A DNA stretch of 64,000 nt from UBA8437 sp964646205 (GCA_964646205.1 CAZYAZ010000013.1:1-64000), one strand, 5' to 3'; counted from the stretch's first letter, positions 53,846-62,620 are shown. Numbers and translations: made by a program. The notes: generated by a model from the letters alone, not told the origin.

Positions 53846-55482
53846 TGAGCTTGCTTGCCGAAGCCGGGCAAGGAGCGGTCGAACCCGCCTGGTACCATAT
53901 TGCCCAAAGGGATTACGCGATCCTGATTCCCTTTGGCCTGTTCATGTTTGGCGTGGCCGTGATCACGGTGCTGTCGCATCGACATCAAAAGACCGGTGAT
54001 TTTCGTACCGAGTACTACGTGGCGGGACGCAGTTTCGGTGCCTGGGTTCTGGCCATGTCGTGGGTGGCGACGCTGGCCAGTGGCGGCAGTTTTCTGGGAT
54101 ATCCGTCGCTGGTGTATTCCTACGGTTGGAGCATGGCCTTCTGGGTCAGCGGTTCGATTGGGACGGCGGTGGTCGGGTTGGGGATCGTCGGCAAACGGAT
54201 CAACCGGCTGGCGCGACGGACTGGTGCGCTGACGCTGGTTGACCTGCTGCGTGACCGCTTTGGTTCAAACGCCGTGGGGTTGACCTATTCGGCGGTGATC
54301 CTGGTCACGACCAGTGTCTACCTGATCGCCCAGTTCGTGGCCGGGGCCCGGATCCTGGAGAACCTGCTGGAGACCAGCTACGCGATGGGACTGCTGCTGT
54401 TTGCCGTTTCGGTTGTGGCTTACACCACCGTGGGCGGATTCCGGGCCGTGGCGTGGACCGATACGTTGCAGGGCATTGTGATGATTGTCGGAGTCGTGTT
54501 GCTGGTTCCACTGACACTCTCGGCTGCGGGTGGCCTGGAACGGGCGACACTGACCGGGGATCGATCGCAGGCGGTGCGTGTGGATCCCGAGGCGGCCGAG
54601 CACGGGGTGCCGACCGAGCGTCACGCGTACCTGTATCCGCCGGGGCCACGCAAGCAGACCGAGCCGGGTGACGGCGAGATGGGTGGAGTGTTTCTTCCCT
54701 TTGGCATGGGGCTCTCACTGTTTCTCATCCGTTCGCTGGGGGCATTGATGATGCCCACCACGGTGCCGAGGATGCTGGCATTCCGGGACACCGCGGCGCT
54801 GCGACGGGCGTTGATCGTTTTGGCACCGTATTTCCTGCTGATGTATGGCAGTAGCCTGATCACGATGAATTGCGCACCGTCGTTGGGAATCGATCTCGAG
54901 CCGGGAAAATCCGACCAGGCGATGCCGGCGTTGGCCCAGAAACTTGTGGAGTTGAAGGCCGCGCCGGCTCTGTTGGCTGGCTTGTTGATCGCGGCTCCAT
55001 TTGCGGCCGTGATGTCGACGGTCGACTCGGCGCTGTTGGTCATCAGTGCTTGCGTGGTACGGGACATTGTCGAGAAGTCGTTCGGAATTCGGTTGTCCGA
55101 CACTGCCGTGCGGCGGCTGAGTTACTCGGTGACGGCCCTGGCCGGCACGGGTGTCTTTGTGGGGGCCCTGATGATCGAGCCGAGATTCCTTCAGCCCCTG
55201 GTGATCCATTACGTCGGCGGGGCGGCCTCGGCACTGTTTTGGCCCGGATTGGCAACGTTGTTCTGGCGACGGGCCACGGCGACGGGTGTGACTGCGGGAC
55301 TGGCCGGAGGTGGTGTCGTCTACGTGGCCGCGATTTTCTTCAAATCGTGGATTGATCCGATCGTGACCCTGCATCCGTTCGTCTATGGCTTCACCGGCTC
55401 GGCAGTCCTGGTGATTTTCGTGAGCCTGTTCACCACCGGACAGGACGAGGAACAACTCGTCCCGTACTTTGGCCGGGGCTGA
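53842..55482 (+). CDS. Sodium:solute symporter family transporter
   Basis: 546 residues, SSS family with about 13 membrane helices. TEYYVAGRSFGAWVLAMSWV and SGGSFLGYPSLVYSYGWSMA are the first helices; AAPFAAVMSTVDSALLVISA holds the conserved S/T-D Na-site motif. The N-terminal third looks like PanF (pantothenate symporter), but the linked sulfatase suggests a sulfated or desulfated substrate. The loop at about 235-275 (RVDPEAAEHGVPTERHAY) is larger than usual. Start ATG 53842, or 53845. Confidence 0.9.
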   Translation: MMSLLAEAGQGAVEPAWYHIAQRDYAILIPFGLFMFGVAVITVLSHRHQKTGDFRTEYYVAGRSFGAWVLAMSWVATLASGGSFLGYPSLVYSYGWSMAFWVSGSIGTAVVGLGIVGKRINRLARRTGALTLVDLLRDRFGSNAVGLTYSAVILVTTSVYLIAQFVAGARILENLLETSYAMGLLLFAVSVVAYTTVGGFRAVAWTDTLQGIVMIVGVVLLVPLTLSAAGGLERATLTGDRSQAVRVDPEAAEHGVPTERHAYLYPPGPRKQTEPGDGEMGGVFLPFGMGLSLFLIRSLGALMMPTTVPRMLAFRDTAALRRALIVLAPYFLLMYGSSLITMNCAPSLGIDLEPGKSDQAMPALAQKLVELKAAPALLAGLLIAAPFAAVMSTVDSALLVISACVVRDIVEKSFGIRLSDTAVRRLSYSVTALAGTGVFVGALMIEPRFLQPLVIHYVGGAASALFWPGLATLFWRRATATGVTAGLAGGGVVYVAAIFFKSWIDPIVTLHPFVYGFTGSAVLVIFVSLFTTGQDEEQLVPYFGRG

Positions 55483-55590
55483 CAGGCATTGCTGCTGCTT
55501 GCATGCAATCGGGCCACTGTTTCTACTAAATGCACCTCCCGGTTGGCGGTCTCGCCCACCACGTCACTCTCCTACTCATCCTTGGGCTCC

Positions 55591-56040
55591 ATGACTGACA
55601 ACCTGGTCTTCATGATGGGTGAGTACGAGGCGCTGGTTCCGTCGGATCGGCGGTATGCGGAAAACCATCTCTGGCTGCAGGAGGACGGAGATGCTTTGAA
55701 AGTGGGGCTGACGTCCTACGCGGTTCGTCTGTTGCAGGACGTCTTCTTTCTCGACTGGACGATTGATCCGGGCACCGAGGTGCGGGCCCGGCAGGAGATT
55801 GGAGAGATCGAAAGTTCCAAGGCGGTGTCGAGTCTTTTTGCGCCGGTTGACGGACACGTGCTAGAATTCAACGACGCTCCACTGGAAGACCCGTCGTCCA
55901 TCAACACCTCCGGGTATGATGGCGGCTGGTTGTATCGGTTTCGTACCGATTCCACGCTGCTCAGCCCCCAGGATTATCTCGCGGTACTCGAAGGCGGCTG
56001 GGAAGACACTCAACGAATGATCAAAGGACAACTCAACTGA
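55591..56040 (+). CDS. Stand-alone lipoyl GcvH-like H-protein
   Basis: 149 residues, glycine-cleavage H-protein fold. RRYAENHLWLQEDGD opens the domain, GEIESSKAVSSLFAPVDGHV contains the lipoyl lysine K77 in ESSKA, and YDGGWLYRF is the usual C-terminal motif. It is longer than GcvH (about 125-130 residues) at both ends. No gcvT or gcvP is near; instead its TGA overlaps the ATG of the ferredoxin gene (TGATG). It probably carries a lipoyl arm for another enzyme, as in other non-glycine-cleavage uses of H-like proteins. ATG 55591; no clear SD. Confidence 0.88.
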   Translation: MTDNLVFMMGEYEALVPSDRRYAENHLWLQEDGDALKVGLTSYAVRLLQDVFFLDWTIDPGTEVRARQEIGEIESSKAVSSLFAPVDGHVLEFNDAPLEDPSSINTSGYDGGWLYRFRTDSTLLSPQDYLAVLEGGWEDTQRMIKGQLN

Positions 56041-57056
56041 TGGCTTCCAAGTTGTTGACCGTCGTTGTTTCGCAAACGCCGAGTAAGAATCCGGCGAAGC
56101 GACAATTGGAGGAAGAACTTGTTGCCGCGTTAATGATCGACGACGCGGTCGATGTCGCAGTTGTTCCACACCTCTACAACCTCGACGCCGCTCACTCCGG
56201 AACCCTGTTTCTGCAGGCTCTGCAAGGCCACCTGGTGGTGCTCAGTTGGATGTACTCCCGGGCGGCTCACTGGTTGCTCGACCGGTCGGGAATCAAGGGA
56301 CACCAGGTCGAGACCCTGTTCGACGGACAGGACGAGGGGGATGAGGACATCGAGATCCCTGAACCACAGGGTGTTGGTGGTGTCGATTTGCCCGATCGCA
56401 AGATCTACTGCCTGGACCTGGGTGTCGATGATGACTCCCAGGTGTATCTCGAGGAGATCAACCGGATTGGCCAGGAACTGCGTGCCGACACAAACCCAAC
56501 CTCCGGGACACTGGACTTGACGGACTGGATTTCCGGGTCACCCAAGCCCGAACAACTCCAGAGGTATCTCGACCCATTGTCTGTTCTCTCCGGAGATGGC
56601 GATGTCGAACCGGTCAAACGTCGCTGGTATCCGGTGATTGACTACGAGCGGTGTACCAACTGCATGGAGTGCATCGATTTCTGCCTGTTCGGCGTCTATG
56701 GAGTCGACAGGCTGGACCGGATCCTGGTCGAGCAACAGGACAACTGCAAGAAGGGTTGTCCGGCTTGCAGCCGGGTGTGTCCTGAGAACGCGATCGTGTT
56801 TCCGTTGCACAAGGAACCGGCCATTGCCGGAGCACTGGGGGATGTTGGAGCCCTGAAAATCGATCTGTCACGGCTGTTTGGTAGTGCCACGGGGCTGGAC
56901 GCCGCGGTTGCCGAACGTGACGTTGAGTTACTACGAGATGGTCGCGACGCGGTGGGTGCCAGTGTTGGGATGCCCAGGCGGCAAACTGACCGCGACTCGA
57001 CCCAGCGAGATGAACTCGATGATCTCTTCGATGGCCTCGACGCCATGGATCTCTGA
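56040..57056 (+). CDS. Ferredoxin-domain protein with unknown N-terminal region
   Basis: 338 residues. The C-terminal part (about 205-260) has an 8-cysteine 2[4Fe-4S] ferredoxin: CTNCMECIDFC and CKKGCPACSRVCP. The N-terminal 195 residues have no family I know; it starts MASKLLTVVVSQTPSK and has a run of acidic residues (about 95-110). The tail is charged (DELDDLFDGLDAMDL). Coupled to the lipoyl protein by a TGATG overlap; it could pass electrons to or from the lipoyl disulfide or the downstream terpene enzymes. Confidence 0.85.
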   Translation: MASKLLTVVVSQTPSKNPAKRQLEEELVAALMIDDAVDVAVVPHLYNLDAAHSGTLFLQALQGHLVVLSWMYSRAAHWLLDRSGIKGHQVETLFDGQDEGDEDIEIPEPQGVGGVDLPDRKIYCLDLGVDDDSQVYLEEINRIGQELRADTNPTSGTLDLTDWISGSPKPEQLQRYLDPLSVLSGDGDVEPVKRRWYPVIDYERCTNCMECIDFCLFGVYGVDRLDRILVEQQDNCKKGCPACSRVCPENAIVFPLHKEPAIAGALGDVGALKIDLSRLFGSATGLDAAVAERDVELLRDGRDAVGASVGMPRRQTDRDSTQRDELDDLFDGLDAMDL

Positions 57057-57085
57057 GCGCTCGCGTCGCCCGCACAGAGCCACCA

Positions 57086-58939
57086 ATGACCTCCCACGAC
57101 CTCGCCGACATCCCGTTCCAGCGGCTGTCTTCTGCTGAACAGGTGGCCTCGGCCGCGTTGTTGGCCGAACGGGACGAGAGAGGGACCTGGGTGGGAGAAC
57201 TCTCGACCTCGGCCCTCTCGACCGCCACGGCCACACTGGCGATCCACCTGTATGCCGAATCTGGACATGGCGGTGATTGTGTCGGTGGGTTGAAGAGGCT
57301 GGTTGCGTCTGGTTGTGATTGGCTGTTGGACCATCAGAACGAGGACGGCGGCTGGGGGGACACGATCCGGAGTTTCAGCAACATCTCCACCACGATGCTG
57401 GCCCACGCCACCCTGACCGCGGTGACCCGATCCGAGTCGGAAGCGGCCAGCGATCGACTGGTCGGGGCGTTGGCCAAAGCCCAGGCGTATATTGATCGCA
57501 TTGGAGGCGTTGAGGCGGTTCTGGCCCGCTATGGGAAGGATCGGACGTTTTCGGTTCCCATCCTGACGCACTGTGCCCTGGCCGGACTGGTGGAGTGGAG
57601 ACGGGTGATCGCCCTGCCATTTGAACTGGCGGCCTTGCCATCCGGGTTCTACAAGACCGTTCGGCTGCCAGTGGTTAGCTACGCGTTGCCGGCATTGATC
57701 TCCATTGGGCTGGTTCGATTTCATTCACGTCGACCACGGAACCCGTTGGCATGGCTGATCCGCCGGTGTGTCCGCGGTCGTGTGTTGCGGGTCCTGGAAT
57801 CCATTCAACCCACAAACGGGGGATTCCTGGAGGCGGCACCGTTGACAAGTTTTGTGGCGATGAGCCTGGTGGGATGTGGATTGGCCAGTCATCGGGTGAC
57901 ACGCCAGGCGATCAGTTTCCTTGTTGATTCGGTTCGCGACGATGGCAGTTGGCCGATCGACACGAACCTGGCGACATGGGTGACGACACTGTCGGTCAAT
58001 GCCCTGGGAGATCGTTTGCCCGAGGCGGGGCGGAAGCCGATCACGAACTGGTTGTTGGGACAGCAGTTCCGCGAGGTGCATCCGTACACGAATGCTGACC
58101 CGGGAGGGTGGTCGTGGACCGATCTTCCCGGTGGTGTGCCTGATGCGGATGACACGCCCGGCGCGATGCTCGCGTTGTTGGCCCTGGAGGGCAGCCCGTC
58201 GAGAGAGTCGATCGAATCGATCGAGATGTCGGCCAACTGGTTGCTGTCGCTACAGAACCGTGACGGGGGCTGGCCCACATTCTGTCGCGGCTGGGGCACC
58301 TTGCCCTTTGACCGGTCGTCCCAGGATATCACTGCTCACGTGTTGCGGGCACTGATGGCGGCTGGTGCTGCGTTGCCCGAGATTGCCGATCAATCGGAAA
58401 AACCGATTGATCGTGGGTTCGAATTCCTCAGACGCCGGCAACGCGATGATGGGGCATGGGTGCCACTCTGGTTTGGGAACCAGCGGGTGGCTGGTGACGA
58501 GAACCCGGTTTACGGCACCGCTCGAGTGCTGGCGGCGTGGTGGGCCGCGGGACGCGAGAACGAAGAGTCTGCCATTCGGGCTCGAGAATGGTTGGCTGCG
58601 GCCCAAAATCCCGACGGTGGATGGGGTGGAGATGTCGATACGATTTCCAGTGTCGAGGAAACCGCGTTGTCGGTCGAGGCGTTGCTGGGTCGTCAACGAG
58701 GGACTTCGAGTGCAATTATTGGTCAAAAACAGGCTGTTGACGGGGTAGAGTGGTTAATTGGGCGAGTGGAAACCGGTACATGGATCAAAAGCGAACCGAT
58801 CGGTTTTTATTTCGCCAGATTATGGTATTTTGAAAAGCTCTACCCACTAATTTTTACGGTTTCCGCCCTTCGCCGGGCCCTTTCGGCGACTGGGTTTAAA
58901 GACGATTCATTGCCGGACGACATGCCCCTGGGGGCGTAA
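57086..58939 (+). CDS. Squalene-hopene cyclase family protein
   Basis: 617 residues, alpha/alpha-barrel terpene cyclase. The catalytic DxDD motif is present as D353-A-D-D356 in PDADDTPGAMLAL. QW-type repeats are visible at NEDGGWGDT (about 85), RDDGSWPID, NRDGGWPTF (about 398), QRDDGAWVPLWFG and NPDGGWGGD. The end (GFYFARLWYFEKLYPLIF) matches the SHC C-terminus. With DxDD it should protonate an alkene or epoxide in a polyprenyl chain, making a cyclic terpenoid; the substrate need not be squalene. The neighbour downstream makes prenyl diphosphates. Start ATG 57086, 29 bases after the ferredoxin stop. Confidence 0.88.
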   Translation: MTSHDLADIPFQRLSSAEQVASAALLAERDERGTWVGELSTSALSTATATLAIHLYAESGHGGDCVGGLKRLVASGCDWLLDHQNEDGGWGDTIRSFSNISTTMLAHATLTAVTRSESEAASDRLVGALAKAQAYIDRIGGVEAVLARYGKDRTFSVPILTHCALAGLVEWRRVIALPFELAALPSGFYKTVRLPVVSYALPALISIGLVRFHSRRPRNPLAWLIRRCVRGRVLRVLESIQPTNGGFLEAAPLTSFVAMSLVGCGLASHRVTRQAISFLVDSVRDDGSWPIDTNLATWVTTLSVNALGDRLPEAGRKPITNWLLGQQFREVHPYTNADPGGWSWTDLPGGVPDADDTPGAMLALLALEGSPSRESIESIEMSANWLLSLQNRDGGWPTFCRGWGTLPFDRSSQDITAHVLRALMAAGAALPEIADQSEKPIDRGFEFLRRRQRDDGAWVPLWFGNQRVAGDENPVYGTARVLAAWWAAGRENEESAIRAREWLAAAQNPDGGWGGDVDTISSVEETALSVEALLGRQRGTSSAIIGQKQAVDGVEWLIGRVETGTWIKSEPIGFYFARLWYFEKLYPLIFTVSALRRALSATGFKDDSLPDDMPLGA

Positions 58940-58964
58940 CCGGTGCTGAATCCGGGAGTTCTGA

Positions 58965-60827
58965 GTGTCGATTGCCCCGTCCGAGCCGCGAGAGACGGCA
59001 TCAACGTCAGATGACGCCAACCCGGCGGCTGAAACGACGTCAAAACGGCCAACCAAGCGCCGTCGTCGCAAGAGCACCAGCCATTTGAAGCAGGTGCCCG
59101 AGACTCTGTCGATGCGCGAACGGGTCAAGGCCGAAGCCGAGCGGTTTGCTGAATCCCTGGATCGGTCACAGCCTTTTGACGGTGGCCAACTGGAAGTCTG
59201 GGGCCGTGAATTGCTCGAGGAGATGGAGCTTCCTGAAAAGTATTTGGGCTTCGCCGCGGTACTGATCGGGAATTTCTTCTGGAAACGCCAGTTCCTGTCG
59301 GTGCCCTTCGAGCGACGGATGCTGCTGTTGCCGCATTGCCTGAAGCACGCTGAAGGGTGTCCAGCCGAGTACGATGAATTTGGGCTGGATTGCGACAAGT
59401 GTGGCGCCTGCTCGATCGCCGACTACAAGGTGCGGGCCGAGCAATTGGGATACAAGGTGTTGGTGGCCGAAGGGTCCCCGGTGGTGCTGAAGATCATTGT
59501 CAGTGGCCACGTTGACGGCATCCTGGGAGTCGCTTGTCTCAACGTTCTCGAAAAGGCGATCGACAAGGTGCTGATCGCCGGTGTGCCGTCCTACGCCATT
59601 CCCCTGCATTCGGGCGATTGTAAGAACACGTCGTTGGACGAGTCCTGGGTCTGGGACGTACTGGAAAAGTACGAGCCATTGCCCGAGCCGGTGACCAGCA
59701 GCTACCTGCCACTGATTCGCGAATCGAATCGGCTCTTTGAGAAGGATTTCCAACGGTTGCTGCCGCCAGTCCGCAGCAAGGGGCAAGGGGCGTCGGGAGG
59801 GCCGTTGGCCAAGACCGAGGAAATCGCCTACGACTGGTTGTCCCGAGGCGGCAAACGCTTCCGACCGTTTATTACGCTGGCAGCTTACGACGCCATGACC
59901 GGTGGTCAGAATTTGAAGGCCGTTGATCGCAATGGTGATGGACTGGGTTTGCCCGACTCTGTCTGCCGTGTGGCGATGGCGATCGAGGCCTTTCACAAGG
60001 CGTCTCTGGTGCACGATGACATCCAGGATGACGACCTGTTCCGGTACGGTCGCGAGACGCTGCATCGCCGCTATGACCCGGGCATGGCGATCAACGTTGG
60101 TGACTACCTGATCGGGATCGGTTACCAACTGGTCCACTCGGCACGCGAGGAAGCGGGAGCCGAAGTGACCTGCGATGTGATTGACCGGATGGCCACTGCC
60201 CACATCCGGTTGTGTGATGGTCAGGGGGCCGAAATGGCCTGGCACGAACAGGATGTTGAGTCGATCACGCCCCTGGACGCTTTGCAGATCTATGCCCTGA
60301 AGACGGCTCCAGCCTTCGAGGCGGCGTTGTACGCCGGAATGCGAATGGCCGGTGACGTGGCGCCCTATGCCGAGATGATCCCGGCCTTCTCGCGGCACCT
60401 GGGCGTTGGTTTCCAGGTGCTCAATGACCTCAAGGACTGGCAGGGCGACGCGAACAACAAGCTGGTGGCCGGACAGGATCTTCTGGCCGGACGGCCGACG
60501 GTGATGTTGGCCCTGGCGTTTCAGGCGGCCGACGACGCTCAGCGACAGCAGTTGCGCGACGCGATGGCTGACGAGGACCTGGACGACGACGCGCGGCAAG
60601 CTCGGCTCAAGCAGGTGATGAGCGACTGCGGCGTGTTCGAGCAAGCCGAAGCACTGGTCGACAAGGCCCGTGTTCGAGCCGAGTCGCTGGCCGACGAGGT
60701 CGACGTCGAACCGTTGCGGCGATTGCTGTATTTTCTGGTCGACACCGTGCTGACGCCTGAGGACGAGGCGGCGACGCCGGTTCCGACTCCCGAGGACGTG
60801 CTGCTCTCACTGCCGGTGGCGCAGTAG
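58965..60827 (+). CDS. DUF116 - polyprenyl synthetase fusion
   Basis: 620 residues. Start GTG 58965 with GGGAG upstream. Residues 1-48 are basic, low complexity. About 70-265 is a DUF116 domain: HCLKHAEGCPAEYDEF, CDKCGACS (C125, C132, C143, C146, C149) and further C191 and C219, suggesting a metal or Fe-S site. About 285-600 is a trans-prenyltransferase: GGKRFRP (295-301), first Asp-rich motif DDIQDD (351-356), then a second motif NDLKD (487-491), in which the first D of the usual DDxxD is N. The chain-length rule cannot be read reliably. It follows the cyclase by 25 bases; the fusion joins an isoprenoid synthase to a possible redox domain. Confidence 0.88.
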   Translation: MSIAPSEPRETASTSDDANPAAETTSKRPTKRRRRKSTSHLKQVPETLSMRERVKAEAERFAESLDRSQPFDGGQLEVWGRELLEEMELPEKYLGFAAVLIGNFFWKRQFLSVPFERRMLLLPHCLKHAEGCPAEYDEFGLDCDKCGACSIADYKVRAEQLGYKVLVAEGSPVVLKIIVSGHVDGILGVACLNVLEKAIDKVLIAGVPSYAIPLHSGDCKNTSLDESWVWDVLEKYEPLPEPVTSSYLPLIRESNRLFEKDFQRLLPPVRSKGQGASGGPLAKTEEIAYDWLSRGGKRFRPFITLAAYDAMTGGQNLKAVDRNGDGLGLPDSVCRVAMAIEAFHKASLVHDDIQDDDLFRYGRETLHRRYDPGMAINVGDYLIGIGYQLVHSAREEAGAEVTCDVIDRMATAHIRLCDGQGAEMAWHEQDVESITPLDALQIYALKTAPAFEAALYAGMRMAGDVAPYAEMIPAFSRHLGVGFQVLNDLKDWQGDANNKLVAGQDLLAGRPTVMLALAFQAADDAQRQQLRDAMADEDLDDDARQARLKQVMSDCGVFEQAEALVDKARVRAESLADEVDVEPLRRLLYFLVDTVLTPEDEAATPVPTPEDVLLSLPVAQ

Positions 60828-60873
60828 AACCACCGGCCGGCCCGTTTTCTGATCGAACTCCGAGGGGCCGGGC

Positions 60874-61434
60874 TCAGGCCAACGGCAGTGGTTCCGGGCG
60901 GAGCAGAAACGGGAAGACACGGACCGGTTGGCCATCGGTGTCGAGTTCCTTGTAGGTCAACTGCGCGGCGCGGTCGGCTGCAAACTGAAGCATGGTCAGT
61001 TTCAGACCACAGAATCGGTCACTGTCGACCTCGGCTGCCACGTCGGCAAACACCTCGCCCGACGAGGCGGCGTGTCGCCGGACACCATGGATGCTGTTCT
61101 CACGGACTTTCAATCCAGCTGCGGCGAGTTTGAACAGGCCCTTGAGAAAACGGCCGATGAGATCCTCTGCCCCGGTGATTTTCAGGAGCTTGTCGAGTTC
61201 CTCGTGGGCTTCCCAGTAGTACCCGTTGTTGAACAGGTCCAGTGCCAACAGAAAACTGCGATTGTCGGCCCAGTTCTCATCGAAGAGTGGCTTGGCCGTC
61301 GGGCTCTTCTTCTTGTAGCTGTGCCCTTCGGGGTGCCGATTCGGATGCGGAGTCGTGGATCCGGGAATGAAAGTGTAGGGGGGGAGTGCGACTGGTGGCA
61401 GAAGACGCGGGGCGTCCTTGAGTGTTTCGACCAT
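60874..61434 (-). CDS. DUF309 domain protein with N-terminal extension
   Basis: 186 residues. FNNGYYWEAHEELDKLLKIT and FLKGLFKLAAAGLKVREN are the DUF309 motifs (about 67-120). The first 50 residues are Pro/Lys-rich and not part of the domain. Function unknown. It resembles the protein at 8693-9088 in the motif pair, but the two are not close. Convergent with the DUF116 fusion, 46 bases apart. Confidence 0.8.
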   Translation of the reverse strand: MVETLKDAPRLLPPVALPPYTFIPGSTTPHPNRHPEGHSYKKKSPTAKPLFDENWADNRSFLLALDLFNNGYYWEAHEELDKLLKITGAEDLIGRFLKGLFKLAAAGLKVRENSIHGVRRHAASSGEVFADVAAEVDSDRFCGLKLTMLQFAADRAAQLTYKELDTDGQPVRVFPFLLRPEPLPLA

Positions 61435-61496
61435 TGGTAACTCGGGCTCCTGCAGAGACGACCGGTGCCTGTACGGCCCCGGAGATTAACTTTTTG

Positions 61497-61511
61497 ACAA
61501 TTGAAAATTGT
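61497..61511 (-). promoter_or_regulatory. Inverted repeat upstream of the DUF309 gene
   Basis: ACAATT-GAA-AATTGT is a perfect 6-bp inverted repeat with a 3-base spacer, 63 bases before the DUF309 start on the minus strand, in an AT-rich pocket of otherwise GC-rich DNA. It has the size of an operator half-site pair. Confidence 0.4.
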
Positions 61512-61610
61512 GGAGGCGGGAAAGCGGGGGGGAGACGGTGAGATGGGTGCTGTCGAGGAGGGAGTGAGAGGCACCCAGGGATCAGCCTTCCAGCATAACG
61601 GATTTCTCAG

Positions 61611-61639
61611 AGGTTTCACGGTTCGTTCTCGTGAAACCT
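61611..61639 (-). terminator. Perfect 10-bp hairpin after sufE
   Basis: AGGTTTCACG (61611-61620) and CGTGAAACCT (61630-61639) pair perfectly around a 9-base loop. It lies 65 bases beyond the sufE stop on the minus strand. No T-run follows directly, so it may act as a terminator, a boundary or a processing stem. Confidence 0.5.
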
Positions 61640-61703
61640 GCACGATTCTGACGCGTTTTCTTCGAGGCCCGTCGGGCTGTGCGAGATGGAAAACGTGGGC
61701 CAT

Positions 61704-62123
61704 TCAGGCAGTTTCGGCGGCCCGCGTGCGTCGCTTGATGGCCGCCACGAGGCCACGAGTTCCATGCTGTCGTGTCATTCCCAAGGTTTCTGCCAGTCCC
61801 AGCGGTTCGAGAATGTCGTCAGGCATCTCGAGCACGTCGTCGACACGGGCCCCATTGAGTCCCTCGACCAGGAGGGCGACCAGGCCCCTGATTGTGGGCG
61901 ACTGCCGTGGGACCAGTGCTTCGAGCCTGACCCGGCCATCGGAGACATCGACCCAGAGATCGACGGCGGTTTGACATTCCTGAACACGACACTCGCCGGG
62001 AACCGGATTGGCCGCACGCTGGGGGGACAGGGCCGGGAGCGTGTCGGAGAACTCGATCAGCAATTCGAGTCGGTCTCGAGCGTCCAGCCCATCAAATTCG
62101 GCAAACAACGGCTCGAGTTTCAC
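61704..62123 (-). CDS. sufE: SufE family sulfur acceptor
   Basis: Takes persulfide sulfur from a SufS-type cysteine desulfurase and passes it to the Fe-S scaffold. 139 residues. Active cysteine C50 in RVQECQTAVDLWVD; LLIEFSDTLPALS and the C-terminal SPTIRGLVALLVEGLNG match SufE. No sufS, sufB or sufC is here. Its start overlaps the DUF1569 stop as ATGA. Confidence 0.93.
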   Translation of the reverse strand: MKLEPLFAEFDGLDARDRLELLIEFSDTLPALSPQRAANPVPGECRVQECQTAVDLWVDVSDGRVRLEALVPRQSPTIRGLVALLVEGLNGARVDDVLEMPDDILEPLGLAETLGMTRQHGTRGLVAAIKRRTRAAETA

Positions 62124-62620
62124 TGAGGATCTCCTTCCGATGGAGCATTGTCCTCTCGCGGCACAACGAAACTCATATGCATTTCAGCATGACGCAGGTG
62201 CAGCGCCAGCCACTCGCGGTCGCTGAGTCGCCCCAGGAAGGGGTGGGCGGCGGTGGGGGTGGTTGTCGCCAGTCGCTCGATGGCGGATTCGAGATGAGTG
62301 TGGGCAGCGTCGAAGTCGGTGTCCGGATCGGGCAGGTAACTGTTGGCCCGTCGCGGCAGCGTGAAACCCGGCTTCATCGGCCTGGTCAGCAGGCGATTCT
62401 TGATCAGCGGAGCGGCCAGTGTCCGCACCAGCCAGTTGGATCGGAAGGAGAATCCGTCGATGGAGGCGTCGATCGCGCGAGCCAGATGTTCCACGATCTG
62501 TGCGTAGCTCCAGTTTCCCACACAAGTCACGTCGACTCCGGCAAGGTGCTGGACATCTTTGCGGAAGTCCTGCAGTGTCACGTAGACGACATGACGGCGT
62601 TGATTGGGTGCTGAGGGCAT
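62120..62620 (-). CDS. DUF1569 (DinB-like) protein
   Basis: 166 residues with the DinB-like four-helix fold. GNWSYAQIVEHLARAIDASI carries the first metal-binding His, and LALHLRHAEMHMSF the last His pair typical of this group. It may bind a metal and act as a thiol-dependent transferase, but no function is proven. The 3' end overlaps sufE, so the two are co-translated. Confidence 0.82.
   Translation of the reverse strand: MPSAPNQRRHVVYVTLQDFRKDVQHLAGVDVTCVGNWSYAQIVEHLARAIDASIDGFSFRSNWLVRTLAAPLIKNRLLTRPMKPGFTLPRRANSYLPDPDTDFDAAHTHLESAIERLATTTPTAAHPFLGRLSDREWLALHLRHAEMHMSFVVPREDNAPSEGDPQ

Noticed and set aside
55591..56040. The H-protein as part of a glycine cleavage operon
   Set aside because: No gcvT, gcvP or lpd is next to it, and it overlaps a ferredoxin gene instead; ordinary glycine cleavage use cannot be fully excluded without the rest of the genome.
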